This document shows, one piece after another, positions 1 to 6,173 of a stretch of DNA of 18,500 bases. The notes beneath the pieces were generated by a model. It ran no database searches. It was not told where the DNA came from and saw only the letters and a program-made list of their open reading frames with translations. The stretch's first letter is position 1. Each line of letters starts with the position of its first letter. A program made the translations under genes and the position numbers. Origin of the DNA: Hyphomicrobiaceae bacterium (GTDB lineage: Bacteria; Pseudomonadota; Alphaproteobacteria; Rhizobiales; Hyphomicrobiaceae); NCBI GenBank assembly GCA_017353825.1, contig JAFMSC010000033.1, forward strand, positions 1 to 18,500, read 5' to 3'.

Positions 1-61
1 CCGCCACCGCGGCGCGGCCGCGGGCACTGGAGAGGGCGTAGATGGTGGCCGCTTTTGCCAT
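1..61 (-). CDS. mnmE: tRNA modification GTPase MnmE (TrmE), 5' end only
   Basis: The reverse strand from 61 reads ATG and then MAKAATIYALSSARGRAAVA, running off the left edge. The TIYALSSxRGRAxVAV pattern is the family's usual start: a short leader, then the first strand of the N-terminal formyl-THF-binding domain. MnmE is a GTPase that works with MnmG to modify the wobble uridine of certain tRNAs in the cytoplasm. A purine-rich GGGGAAAA stretch upstream may be the ribosome site. In most alphaproteobacteria mnmE is followed by mnmG, rsmG, parA and parB on one strand. Here it points away from rsmG. Only 20 codons are visible, so the call rests on that N-terminal signature. Confidence 0.75.
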   Translation of the reverse strand, partial: MAKAATIYALSSARGRAAVA

Positions 62-379
62 GGGATTTTCCCCGGTTGACGAGGGCATCCGGTTGCTGCG
101 TTCCAGCCGTCAGGTCAAGGGCGGAGCGTTGAGCCCATCCACCTCGGGGGCGTGCAGCCTCGCCGAACCCTGGCAAAATTGCGGTGAGCGGTCGGATGAA
201 GGAAAGGTCACCGGGAACTGGGTGCCCCCGCCAAGCGGTGCATCAGTGCCGGCGAACGCGCCAGCCCCGGCAAATGCACAGCTTGCCCAGCTCAAGCTGG
301 GTTCCCTTGCTGGCGCGCCAATCCTTTCGCGTGGCGCAGCCCGACCACATCCGGCAACGATGCTGCCTCGCCAGCAGGC
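62..379. other. Intergenic gap between mnmE and a secreted-protein gene
   Basis: I find no convincing gene in these 318 bases. Reading frames crossing it are Arg/Pro/Ala-rich, as expected of chance frames in GC-rich DNA, and lack a ribosome site or family signature. It should hold the mnmE promoter (minus strand), but I cannot point to clear -35/-10 boxes. The one structured element is a near-continuous palindrome at 286-301, CCCAGCT/AGCTGGG around two bases. It has no T-run and is not a clear terminator. Confidence 0.5.
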
Positions 380-802
380 TTACCAGCGCCGCCACGCGTG
401 CGCGATTGGTCCGTAGGAGACGTGGTGATAGGGCCTGAAATGAGTGCGGGCGCACGGGCTCACCCTCGCGCGCCAGCAGCGCGTGTGGCACAGCACGGGC
501 GAGGCATGATGATAGGCGGCGTAATTCGGGTGCGGATGGGGGAAGATGTTCACGCGGGTTACATAGTAGCTCTTGTAGATTACTAGAGGGTACGCCGGCT
601 CATAGTAGGAATAGGGCGGCGGTGCAAAAGCGGCCACCGGCGGGGCATAGGCGTAGGCCGGCGGTGCATCGTATGCTGCGCCATAGCCGTAGCCGCAGTC
701 CTGGTCGCAGGCTACCGCCGGCACGCTTCCCAAAGTGAGCGCTAGGTCCAACGACGCGACGGCACCCGGAGCGGCCGAGAACCAAAGGGCGCAGCTCCGC
801 AT
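380..802 (-). CDS. Small secreted Tyr/Pro/Ala-rich protein, unknown function
   Basis: This 140-residue protein is of no family I can name. The start at 802 is chosen because GAGGA lies six bases upstream and because the protein then opens with a signal peptide: Met-Arg, a hydrophobic core, and a Val-Pro-Ala-Val-Ala cleavage-like end at about residue 31. Longer readings upstream (829 or 1075) lack these and are Ala/Arg-rich. The mature part begins CDQDCGYGYG, then has a Tyr/Pro/Ala stretch (residues 40-70) and a His/Tyr/Pro-rich tail. Several Cys and many Tyr suggest an exported surface or periplasmic protein; that is inference. It lies 85 bases downstream of another gene of the same type and may be co-transcribed with it. 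The tail composition is odd, so a frameshift near the 3' end cannot be excluded. Confidence 0.55.
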   Translation of the reverse strand: MRSCALWFSAAPGAVASLDLALTLGSVPAVACDQDCGYGYGAAYDAPPAYAYAPPVAAFAPPPYSYYEPAYPLVIYKSYYVTRVNIFPHPHPNYAAYHHASPVLCHTRCWRARVSPCARTHFRPYHHVSYGPIAHAWRRW

Positions 803-835
803 CCGGTTCCTCTTCAACAGGCGGTGCATCTCACG

Positions 836-858
836 GGCGAGGGTGTCTCGCCCTCGCC
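836..858 (-). terminator. Intercistronic hairpin between the two secreted-protein genes
   Basis: The arms GGCGAGGG and CCCTCGCC pair perfectly around a 7-base loop. The stem lies 29 bases after the stop of the gene at 888-1295 and upstream of the ribosome site of the gene at 380-802. There is no T-run on either side, so it may be an RNA-stabilising or attenuating hairpin instead of a classical terminator. Confidence 0.45.
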
Positions 859-887
859 GCAACCCGAAGAAATCTCCGATATCCCCG

Positions 888-1295
888 TCAGCGGATCGGC
901 AGCCACACCGCCGCCGGCCGGTAGCTGTCGTAGCCCACCGGAGGTGCGTAGCGATAGCCGCCATAGCCATACCCGTAGCCGTAGCCCCGGTAGCCTCGGT
1001 CGCAGCCGTGCCAGCCGCGATAGCCGCCATAGGCGGCATCGCCGTAGAACCCATAGCCGGCCGGAGCGTATCCATAGCCGCCAGTCAGCGGCGGCCCATA
1101 GCCTGGCCCGTAGCCGTAGGCGGATCCCGGCAGATAGCCATAAGCGGGCGGTGGAACCGGGGCGTAGGAATAGCCGACCGTCGGCCCATAGTAGCTGCCG
1201 CACGCCCGGTGCCCGCCGCACGCCGAGGCAGCCGTCGCGCTCACGCCCGCCAACGTCAGCACAGCGCCAACGCCCACAAGGAAGCCCTTGCGCAT
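888..1295 (-). CDS. Small secreted Gly/Tyr-rich repeat protein, unknown function
   Basis: This 135-residue protein begins MRKGFLVGVGAVLTLAGV with an Ala-Thr-Ala-Ala-Ser-Ala end, a typical Sec signal peptide with cleavage near residue 25. The start at 1295 is chosen over upstream in-frame Met codons at 1316 and 1307 because GGAGG sits six bases before it. The mature protein is mostly Gly, Tyr, Pro and Ala in loose GYGY, YAP and GYG units, with an uninterrupted GYGYGYGYGG run near residue 110. Such composition is seen in exported surface or matrix proteins with low-complexity regions; no enzymatic motif is present. It reads toward the similar gene at 380-802, and the pair looks like a diverged duplication by architecture. 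Function unknown. Confidence 0.65.
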   Translation of the reverse strand: MRKGFLVGVGAVLTLAGVSATAASACGGHRACGSYYGPTVGYSYAPVPPPAYGYLPGSAYGYGPGYGPPLTGGYGYAPAGYGFYGDAAYGGYRGWHGCDRGYRGYGYGYGYGGYRYAPPVGYDSYRPAAVWLPIR

Positions 1296-1596
1296 TTGTA
1301 CCTCCATCGGGCTCACGATGGCCCGGAGTGAGGCCCAGACCGCCCGAAGTCCGTTCGGGGCCGATGCAGTTGAAGTCCGTCAGCCGATCTACGCGTGGAG
1401 GAATGGCACACACCTGGCCCAGCGACACTCCGGCCAAACCCTGTTCCATCTGGGCGACAAACCTGAGCTTGGGGTTTGCCGTTGGTCGAGCATTAGGGTT
1501 GCGTCCTGCTAGGATCGGCTGGGCCGCAATCACGCGACGTCGCGCCAAGCTCGGCGCGCCGCGGCCGCCCGTGAGGAGTTCGAACAGGTCGATTGC
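1296..1596. other. Divergent gap upstream of rsmG
   Basis: These 301 bases separate the minus-strand secreted-protein gene from plus-strand rsmG, so promoters for both should lie here, but no clear boxes are visible. mnmG, the usual upstream neighbour of rsmG, is absent: I see no MnmG C-terminus in any frame just before 1597. A short inverted repeat at 1304-1321 (CCATCG/CGATGG, 6-base loop) abuts the GGAGG ribosome site of the secreted-protein gene and could partly mask it in the mRNA. Confidence 0.45.
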
Positions 1597-2406
1597 ATGC
1601 AGACGATCGAAGGCCCCGAGGAGTTCGCCGCCCGGTTCGGCGCGCCGCCCGAGACCATCGAGCGGCTTCGCACTTACGAGCGCCTGCTGCGCCAGTGGCA
1701 GAAAGCCGTGAACCTCGTGGCCGCCGCCACGCATGATGCGGTCTGGCACCGCCATTTCGCCGACAGCGCCCAGCTCGTCCGCCTGGCCCCACCCGAGGCT
1801 CGCTCCTGGATCGACCTCGGCTCCGGTGCCGGCTTCCCCGGCATGGTCGCCGCGATCATGCTGGCGGGCGTTCGAGGCGTATCTGCCTCTCCTCGCCCAT
1901 CGCCGACCTCCCCACAAACCCCATCAGCGCCGGGAAGGGTGGGAGGTGAGCGGTACGGGAACCCTCCCCCAGCGCGCGGGCAGCCGGTTCCGGTTGCAAG
2001 CCGGGAGAGGCAATCCGCACCAATCCGCTTCCTTTTCGTTGAGAGCGATGCCCGCAAGTGTGCCTTCCTGCGCGAGGTGGTGCGGCAGACGGGGCTCGCC
2101 CAGGCCGGAATCGCGGCCGATGTCCTGTCGAAGAGGGCCGAATCAGTTAGAAGGTCTGTAAACGAAGCCTTGCCCCGAGTTCTGTCGGCGCGTGCCCTGG
2201 CCCCGCTCGACCGGCTCTTGGAGCTGGCCGCCCCCTTGTCCCCACCGGGGACGACACTGCTGTTCCTGAAAGGAAGGGAAGTCGGCAAGGAGCTGCAGAT
2301 GGCCGAGACTCGCTGGCAATTTCACGTCGCGTTGGTCCCGAGCGTCACGGATACCCACGGCCGCGTCGCCGTCATCACGAACCTTGAGCGCAAAGCGAAG
2401 GATTGA
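1597..2406 (+). CDS. rsmG: 16S rRNA (guanine-N7) methyltransferase RsmG (GidB), with in-frame insert
   Basis: RsmG methylates a guanine in the 530 loop of 16S rRNA (G527 in E. coli) using S-adenosylmethionine. The 269-residue product has the family landmarks: N-terminal helices with RQWQKAVNLVA (residues 32-42), HFADSAQL (53-60), the SAM-binding loop DLGSGAGFPG (73-82), then FVESDARKCAFLREVVRQTG (147-166), SARALAPLDRLLELA and FLKGR. The family is usually about 210-220 residues. The excess is one block at about 93-143, rich in Pro/Ser/Arg/Gly, inserted between the SAM loop helix and the ESDxRK strand. Without it the protein would be about 218 residues and the two halves would join normally. 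The stop is one base before the parA ATG, so the genes are coupled. The start has only a distant GAGGAG, about 20 bases upstream, and could be revised slightly. Confidence 0.9.
   Translation: MQTIEGPEEFAARFGAPPETIERLRTYERLLRQWQKAVNLVAAATHDAVWHRHFADSAQLVRLAPPEARSWIDLGSGAGFPGMVAAIMLAGVRGVSASPRPSPTSPQTPSAPGRVGGERYGNPPPARGQPVPVASRERQSAPIRFLFVESDARKCAFLREVVRQTGLAQAGIAADVLSKRAESVRRSVNEALPRVLSARALAPLDRLLELAAPLSPPGTTLLFLKGREVGKELQMAETRWQFHVALVPSVTDTHGRVAVITNLERKAKD
1873..2025. repeat. In-frame palindromic insert inside rsmG
   Basis: This block of about 153 bases (51 codons, no stop) is absent from ordinary RsmG proteins. It is built of nested inverted repeats: TGCCTCTCC (1884-1892) with GGAGAGGCA (2004-2012), ACCTCCC (1906-1912) with GGGAGGT (1941-1947), and GGAACC (1958-1963) with GGTTCC (1986-1991). 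A direct repeat AATCCGC (2012-2018 and 2022-2028) marks its right side. The layout resembles palindromic elements that insert in frame into genes, such as the Rickettsia palindromic elements, and other GC-rich alphaproteobacterial repeats. I do not see another full copy in this window. Exact edges are estimated from where RsmG homology breaks. Confidence 0.7.
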
Positions 2407-2407
2407 T

Positions 2408-3229
2408 ATGTCCGCTACGAGCCCGCTCCGTGTCCTGGCCGTCGCCAACCAGAAGGGCGGCGTCGGCAAGACCACCACCACCATCAACCTCGGCACCGCG
2501 CTCGCCGCCATCGGCGAGAAGGTCCTCATCCTCGACATCGACCCGCAGGGCAATGCCTCCACCGGCGTCGGTGTGGCCGAGAACCAGCGCCACGTCACCA
2601 GCTACGACATCCTCTGCGGCAGGGCCACCATCGCTCAGGCTGGCGCCAAGACCGTGGTTCCGAACCTGTCCGTCGTGCCTGCCAACGCGGAGCTGGTCGG
2701 CCTGGAAACGGAGATGATGGCCGAAGCCAGCCGTCCGTTCCGCCTGCGCGATGCCATCACCGCGCTGCTCGCCGATCAGCGCGCCAATCCGGCGGCTCTT
2801 CCATACACCTATCTCCTGATCGACTGCCCGCCCTCGCTCAACCTGCTCACCCTCAACGCCCTGGTGGCGGCGCAGGCGGTGCTGGTGCCGGTGCAGTGCG
2901 AGTTCTTCGCGCTGGAGGGAATTTCGCAGCTCAAGGCGACCATCGACCAGATCCGAGGCACCCTCAACCCCGGTCTCGAGATCCAGGGCGTGGTGCTCAC
3001 CATGCACGACGCCCGCACCCAGCTCTCCAAGGAGGTCGCGGCCGAGGTGCGCAACTTCTTCGGCGCCAAGGTTTACGAGACCATGATCCCGCGCAACGTG
3101 CGCATCGCCGAGGCACCCTCACACGGCAAGCCGATCATGCTCTACGACTACGACAGCCCAGGTAGCCAGGCCTACATCAAGCTTGCCCACGAGATCATCG
3201 AGCGCGAGCGCCGCCTGCGCGCGGCGTAG
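2408..3229 (+). CDS. parA: Chromosome partitioning ATPase ParA (Soj family)
   Basis: This 273-residue ParA/Soj-type ATPase segregates the chromosomal origin region. ATP-bound dimers bind nucleoid DNA non-specifically, and ParB at parS stimulates hydrolysis. It has the deviant Walker A motif QKGGVGKTTT (residues 15-24, signature Lys16 and Lys21), the A' region ILDIDPQGNAST (41-52), and Walker B-like LLIDCPPSL followed by NALVAAQAVLVPVQCEFFALEG. There is no N-terminal helix-turn-helix, which fits chromosomal and not plasmid type Ia ParA. ATG at 2408 is preferred over 2384 because GAAGGA lies six bases upstream and it starts one base after the rsmG stop. parB follows after 121 bases. Confidence 0.95.
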   Translation: MSATSPLRVLAVANQKGGVGKTTTTINLGTALAAIGEKVLILDIDPQGNASTGVGVAENQRHVTSYDILCGRATIAQAGAKTVVPNLSVVPANAELVGLETEMMAEASRPFRLRDAITALLADQRANPAALPYTYLLIDCPPSLNLLTLNALVAAQAVLVPVQCEFFALEGISQLKATIDQIRGTLNPGLEIQGVVLTMHDARTQLSKEVAAEVRNFFGAKVYETMIPRNVRIAEAPSHGKPIMLYDYDSPGSQAYIKLAHEIIERERRLRAA

Positions 3230-3350
3230 GTCTCGGTAGCCCGGCATTTCGCCGAGCGCAGACCCACGATCGGCGATGCATTCTGGCGTGTTGGGTCTCC
3301 CAGCCGAAGGCCAGGGCCGATCTAACCTATGCCCCCACAGAGGTCCGAGC

Positions 3351-4289
3351 ATGTCCGACACCCCCCGCAACAACCCGGACGCGCCGATTCCGCTCCACAA
3401 GGGGCGGCTGGGCCGCGGGCTGGCCTCGCTGATCGGTGGGCCACAGTCTCAGGGCGACGGACGCCTGCCCGAGCACGGCGAGCAGCGCTTGATGCCCATC
3501 GCCAACCTGCACCCCAGCGGCCTCAACCCCCGCAAGGACTTTGACGAGACGGAACTCGCCGAGCTCGCCGACTCCATCCGCGCCAAGGGCCTCGTGCAGC
3601 CGATCATCTGCCGCCCTGACAAGCGGCGTGGCGGTTTCGAGATCGTCGCCGGCGAGCGACGCTGGCGCGCCGCGCAGCGTGCCTGCCTGCACAACGTGCC
3701 GGTAATAGTTCGTGATCTGAGCGACCTCGAGAGCCTCGAGTTCGCCCTCATCGAGAACGTGCAGCGCGCCGATCTCAATCCGATTGAGGAGGCCGTCGGC
3801 TACAACGAGCTGATCGAGAGGCATGCCTACACCCAGGAACACCTCTCCGAGGTCGTTGGCAAGAGCCGAAGCCACGTCGCCAACACGCTGCGGCTCCTGA
3901 AGCTGCCAAGAGACGTACAGGCCCTTGTTCGCGAAGGTAAGCTCTCAGCCGGCGCCGCCCGCGCCATCATCGGCCACAAGCAGGTGGACGTGCTGGCCGA
4001 GGAGATCGTATCCCGCGGACTCAATGTGCGCGAGGTCGAGGCGCTGGTGACCGACATGCAGCACAATCCGCCGCCGCGGGGCGCGGGAACGGGTAGTAGC
4101 GGTGCGTCAAGCCCGCGCCAGCCTACGCACAAGGACCCCGACACGGCGGCCTTCGAGAAGGACCTCTCCGACGCCCTGGGTCTCAAGGTGGAGGTGCGCC
4201 GCGGTCCCGGCGAGACCGGTTTTCTCACCATCCAATACGGCAACTACGAGCAGCTCGACCATATCCGTAACCGGCTCGTGGGGAGGTAG
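3351..4289 (+). CDS. parB: Chromosome partitioning protein ParB (CTPase, parS-binding)
   Basis: ParB loads at parS sites, clamps and slides on DNA using CTP, and partners ParA. The 312-residue product shows an N-terminal LGRGLASLIG motif (19-28), the ParA-contacting end; the CTP-binding N domain with NPRKDFD (59-65), GERRWRAA (101-108) and ENVQRADLNPIEEA (135-148); a helix-turn-helix TQEHLSEVVGKSRSHVANTLRLL (161-183); a Pro/Gly/Ser linker (239-260); and a C-terminal dimerisation domain. The start at 3351 follows GAGG and gives the LGRGL motif its usual distance from the N-terminus; an upstream in-frame Met at 3276 adds a chance extension. I found no perfect parS palindrome in the window. Confidence 0.95.
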   Translation: MSDTPRNNPDAPIPLHKGRLGRGLASLIGGPQSQGDGRLPEHGEQRLMPIANLHPSGLNPRKDFDETELAELADSIRAKGLVQPIICRPDKRRGGFEIVAGERRWRAAQRACLHNVPVIVRDLSDLESLEFALIENVQRADLNPIEEAVGYNELIERHAYTQEHLSEVVGKSRSHVANTLRLLKLPRDVQALVREGKLSAGAARAIIGHKQVDVLAEEIVSRGLNVREVEALVTDMQHNPPPRGAGTGSSGASSPRQPTHKDPDTAAFEKDLSDALGLKVEVRRGPGETGFLTIQYGNYEQLDHIRNRLVGR

Positions 4290-4323
4290 GCGCAGAAATC
4301 GGGAGCAGGACCTCTGACCAGCG

Positions 4324-4866
4324 TCAGACCGCCCGCCTGCGTGCTTTGGCTTTCGTTCCCCGGCTTGATGGCGAGCGGTTTGACCCCGGCCTCGCTCGTG
4401 CACGCTTCACGAACCGCCGCGTCGCCTCGTTCGCGCCTGGCCCCGCTCGAAAGCCCAGGATGCCGGGTGTCACCGCCTTACCGTCGCGGGTGTTGACGCG
4501 CACGCGGGGCAGCGTGCGCCCCGCCTGGTCCGTGAGGATCACCGGCGGGCGACCGCTGCTTTGCCACTTGTCACCCCACTGCATGAGCGCCACCAGGGCC
4601 GGCAGTAGGTCGCCGCCTTTGTCTGTCAGCACATAGCGCGGCCGCTCGGGGGTGCCTTCCCGCCCCATGATGCCGTCCGCCACCAGCGCATTGAGCCGCT
4701 GCGCCAGGATGTTGCGCGCGATCCCGAGGCTCGCATGGAACTCACCGAAGCGGGTTGAGCCGAAGAACGCCTCGCGCACGATCAGCAGCGTCCACCAGTC
4801 GCCCACCGAACCCAGCGCGCGCGCTAGCGAGCAGTTCAATCGGGACAGGTCGGTTTTTCCCGGCAT
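4324..4866 (-). CDS. HxlR-family winged-helix transcriptional regulator
   Basis: This is a 180-residue HxlR-type regulator. The hallmark sequence runs from residue 11 (NCSLARALGSVGDWWTLLIV) through REAFFGSTRFGEFHASLGIARNILAQRLNALVADGIMGRE and the wing RPRYVLTDKGGDLLPAL to QWGDKW (96-101). Cys12 is at the conserved Cys position that makes some HxlR members redox or electrophile sensors. After the DNA-binding domain there is an extra segment of about 80 residues ending in a strongly basic Arg/Lys/Ser tail, longer than the common 110-130-residue members. The gene is divergent from the membrane-protein gene at 4948, and a perfect 25-bp palindrome lies between them, so local autoregulation and control of the neighbour is the simplest reading. 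It converges on parB with a 34-base gap and no evident terminator. Confidence 0.9.
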   Translation of the reverse strand: MPGKTDLSRLNCSLARALGSVGDWWTLLIVREAFFGSTRFGEFHASLGIARNILAQRLNALVADGIMGREGTPERPRYVLTDKGGDLLPALVALMQWGDKWQSSGRPPVILTDQAGRTLPRVRVNTRDGKAVTPGILGFRAGPGANEATRRFVKRARARPGSNRSPSSRGTKAKARRRAV

Positions 4867-4889
4867 AGTTGCAGTCCGCTACCAGATGC

Positions 4890-4914
4890 GATAAGTTGCA
4901 GCCTGCAACTTATC
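4890..4914. promoter_or_regulatory. Perfect 12+1+12 palindrome, probable HxlR operator
   Basis: GATAAGTTGCAG at 4890-4901 is followed by one base and then its exact reverse complement (4903-4914). It lies 24 bases upstream of the HxlR start codon and 33 bases upstream of the membrane-protein start. A further half-site AGTTGCAG is at 4867-4874, touching the HxlR start codon, and a shorter CTGCAA is at 4931-4936 next to the ribosome site of the membrane gene. HxlR proteins bind as dimers to dyad sites, so this is the obvious operator; binding itself is inferred. Confidence 0.75.
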
Positions 4915-4947
4915 ACCAATTCCACCGACGCTGCAAGGGAGGCTTGT

Positions 4948-5655
4948 ATGACGGCTTTGCAACCCGTGCTGTCCGCGACCATCGATCCGGCCCGCCCGTC
5001 GCTGACACGGCCGGCCGGGTTTGCGCTGTTCGCCGGCGCGGTCGGGATCGTCGCAACCAGCGCCTTGTACGGTCTGTCGCCGCCGCACGCCGCCATGCCG
5101 ATGTTGCCCCTCGACTTGGAGGCCGCGCTGGCGGGTGCCGTGCGTGGACGGGCCACCATGCACGCCGCAGGCCTGTTCGGTGTGCCGGGGGACGTGGTCG
5201 TCTCCGCCTCGGGCCTTCTGCTCGGCCTGTTGGAGGCGGCCAAGGGGCGGGGTTTCGCCGCCATGGGCTGGTTCTTGATCGCGGTGAGCACCGTGCTGTT
5301 CGCCGCGGTCGACACCCTGGTCGGCTTCGTGCTGCCGGCCCTCGCCGCCGCGGGTGCCCAGCAATTTCTGCCCGCGAAAATCCTCTTCGACGCGCTCTTC
5401 CTGACCGGTACGGCTACGTTCGGGGCCGGTGCCGTGATGGCCCTGCTACCGCACGTCTCCGGCACCGGCGAGATCCCCCGCCTGCTGGCCGTCCCAGCCC
5501 TTCTGACGGGCCTCGTCGCCCTCGGCTCCGGTGCGCTCGGATTGCTTGGCGTCGGCGTCGAGCCCCACGTCATGGGGATCGGCATCGCCGGCGGCTCCGT
5601 CCTGTTCGCGCTCATCGGGCTCAGCCTTGTCAGGGGTCGGACCCCTCGCGTCTGA
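4948..5655 (+). CDS. Polytopic membrane protein of unknown function, likely HxlR target
   Basis: This 235-residue, strongly hydrophobic protein has about six predicted membrane segments, at roughly 22-43, 72-95, 104-124, 140-166, 178-200 and 206-228. It is Ala/Gly/Leu/Val rich, with few charged residues and short loops. The ATG has a good GGGAGG six bases upstream. I do not recognise a family: there is no ATP-binding, redox or transporter signature. The gene is divergent from the HxlR regulator with the palindrome between them, suggesting inducible expression under stress or by a small molecule; that is inference from layout. The 3' end contains a 15-bp palindrome (AGGGGTC/GACCCCT, 5632-5646) within coding sequence. 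The next gene, hisE, is 188 bases away and probably separate. Confidence 0.75.
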   Translation: MTALQPVLSATIDPARPSLTRPAGFALFAGAVGIVATSALYGLSPPHAAMPMLPLDLEAALAGAVRGRATMHAAGLFGVPGDVVVSASGLLLGLLEAAKGRGFAAMGWFLIAVSTVLFAAVDTLVGFVLPALAAAGAQQFLPAKILFDALFLTGTATFGAGAVMALLPHVSGTGEIPRLLAVPALLTGLVALGSGALGLLGVGVEPHVMGIGIAGGSVLFALIGLSLVRGRTPRV

Positions 5656-5843
5656 GCGTCGATCGCTTTCGCTGCTTCCCGGCCAAGGGTCCGATCCCCG
5701 GCCACTTGACGCCCGCCTGGCGCCGTTGTTGTTGTGACGGAGGGTCAGCCCGGCCTATTCAATGGCCGCGCCTGACCGCATGGGCGCCCACCGCGCTCGC
5801 ACGGATTTTGTAGAGGCGAGGGGCCCGCCCCTTCGTAGGAGAC

Positions 5844-6173
5844 ATGACCGACGATGTGCTGCAGCGCCTGGCGGCGGTCATCCGCTCCCGCCGGGGCGAG
5901 ACTGCGGCCGGCTCCTACACTAAAGAGCTCATCGACGCCGGCGCGGAGCGCTGCGCCAAGAAGCTAGGCGAGGAAGCCACCGAGACCGTAATCGCCGCCC
6001 TCGGCACCGAACCGCGCGCGCTCGCCCGCGAAGCCGCCGACCTCCTCTACCACCTGCTGGTGCTCCTGGAATGCCGACAGGTGCCCTGGCCCGACGTGCT
6101 GGCCGAGCTGCAATCTCGCATGGGCACCTCCGGCCTCGTCGAAAAGGCCTCGCGGCCAAGGCAAGGCCCGTGA
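5844..6173 (+). CDS. hisE: Phosphoribosyl-ATP pyrophosphatase HisE
   Basis: HisE hydrolyses phosphoribosyl-ATP to phosphoribosyl-AMP and pyrophosphate, the second step of histidine synthesis, in the cytoplasm. The 109-residue protein is the usual size for a stand-alone HisE and has the all-alpha MazG-like metal-binding motifs: KKLGEEATETVIAA (residues 39-52) and EAADLLYHLLVLL (about 63-75), with SYTKELIDAG before them. The ATG follows AGGAG closely. Its stop shares one base with the coaA start (TGATG), so the two are translationally coupled. In related bacteria hisE-coaA normally ends a hisB-H-A-F run; here a membrane-protein gene is upstream instead. Confidence 0.93.
   Translation: MTDDVLQRLAAVIRSRRGETAAGSYTKELIDAGAERCAKKLGEEATETVIAALGTEPRALAREAADLLYHLLVLLECRQVPWPDVLAELQSRMGTSGLVEKASRPRQGP

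Noticed and set aside
42..416. A 124-codon open frame on the plus strand near the left edge
   Set aside because: It begins inside mnmE on the opposite strand, has no ribosome site and a chance-like Arg/Pro/Ala composition.
814..1917. A 367-codon minus-strand frame spanning the rsmG start and the secreted-protein gene
   Set aside because: It overlaps two better supported genes in other frames, and its Arg/Trp/Gly composition is that of a shadow frame.
2408..4289. parS sites around parA-parB
   Set aside because: I looked for the GTTTCACGTGAAAC-like palindrome and saw none. This was a visual search, so degenerate sites may have been missed.
5632..5646. A palindrome at the end of the membrane-protein gene as terminator
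   Set aside because: It is within the coding sequence with a one-base centre and no T-run, so it cannot form a normal hairpin terminator.
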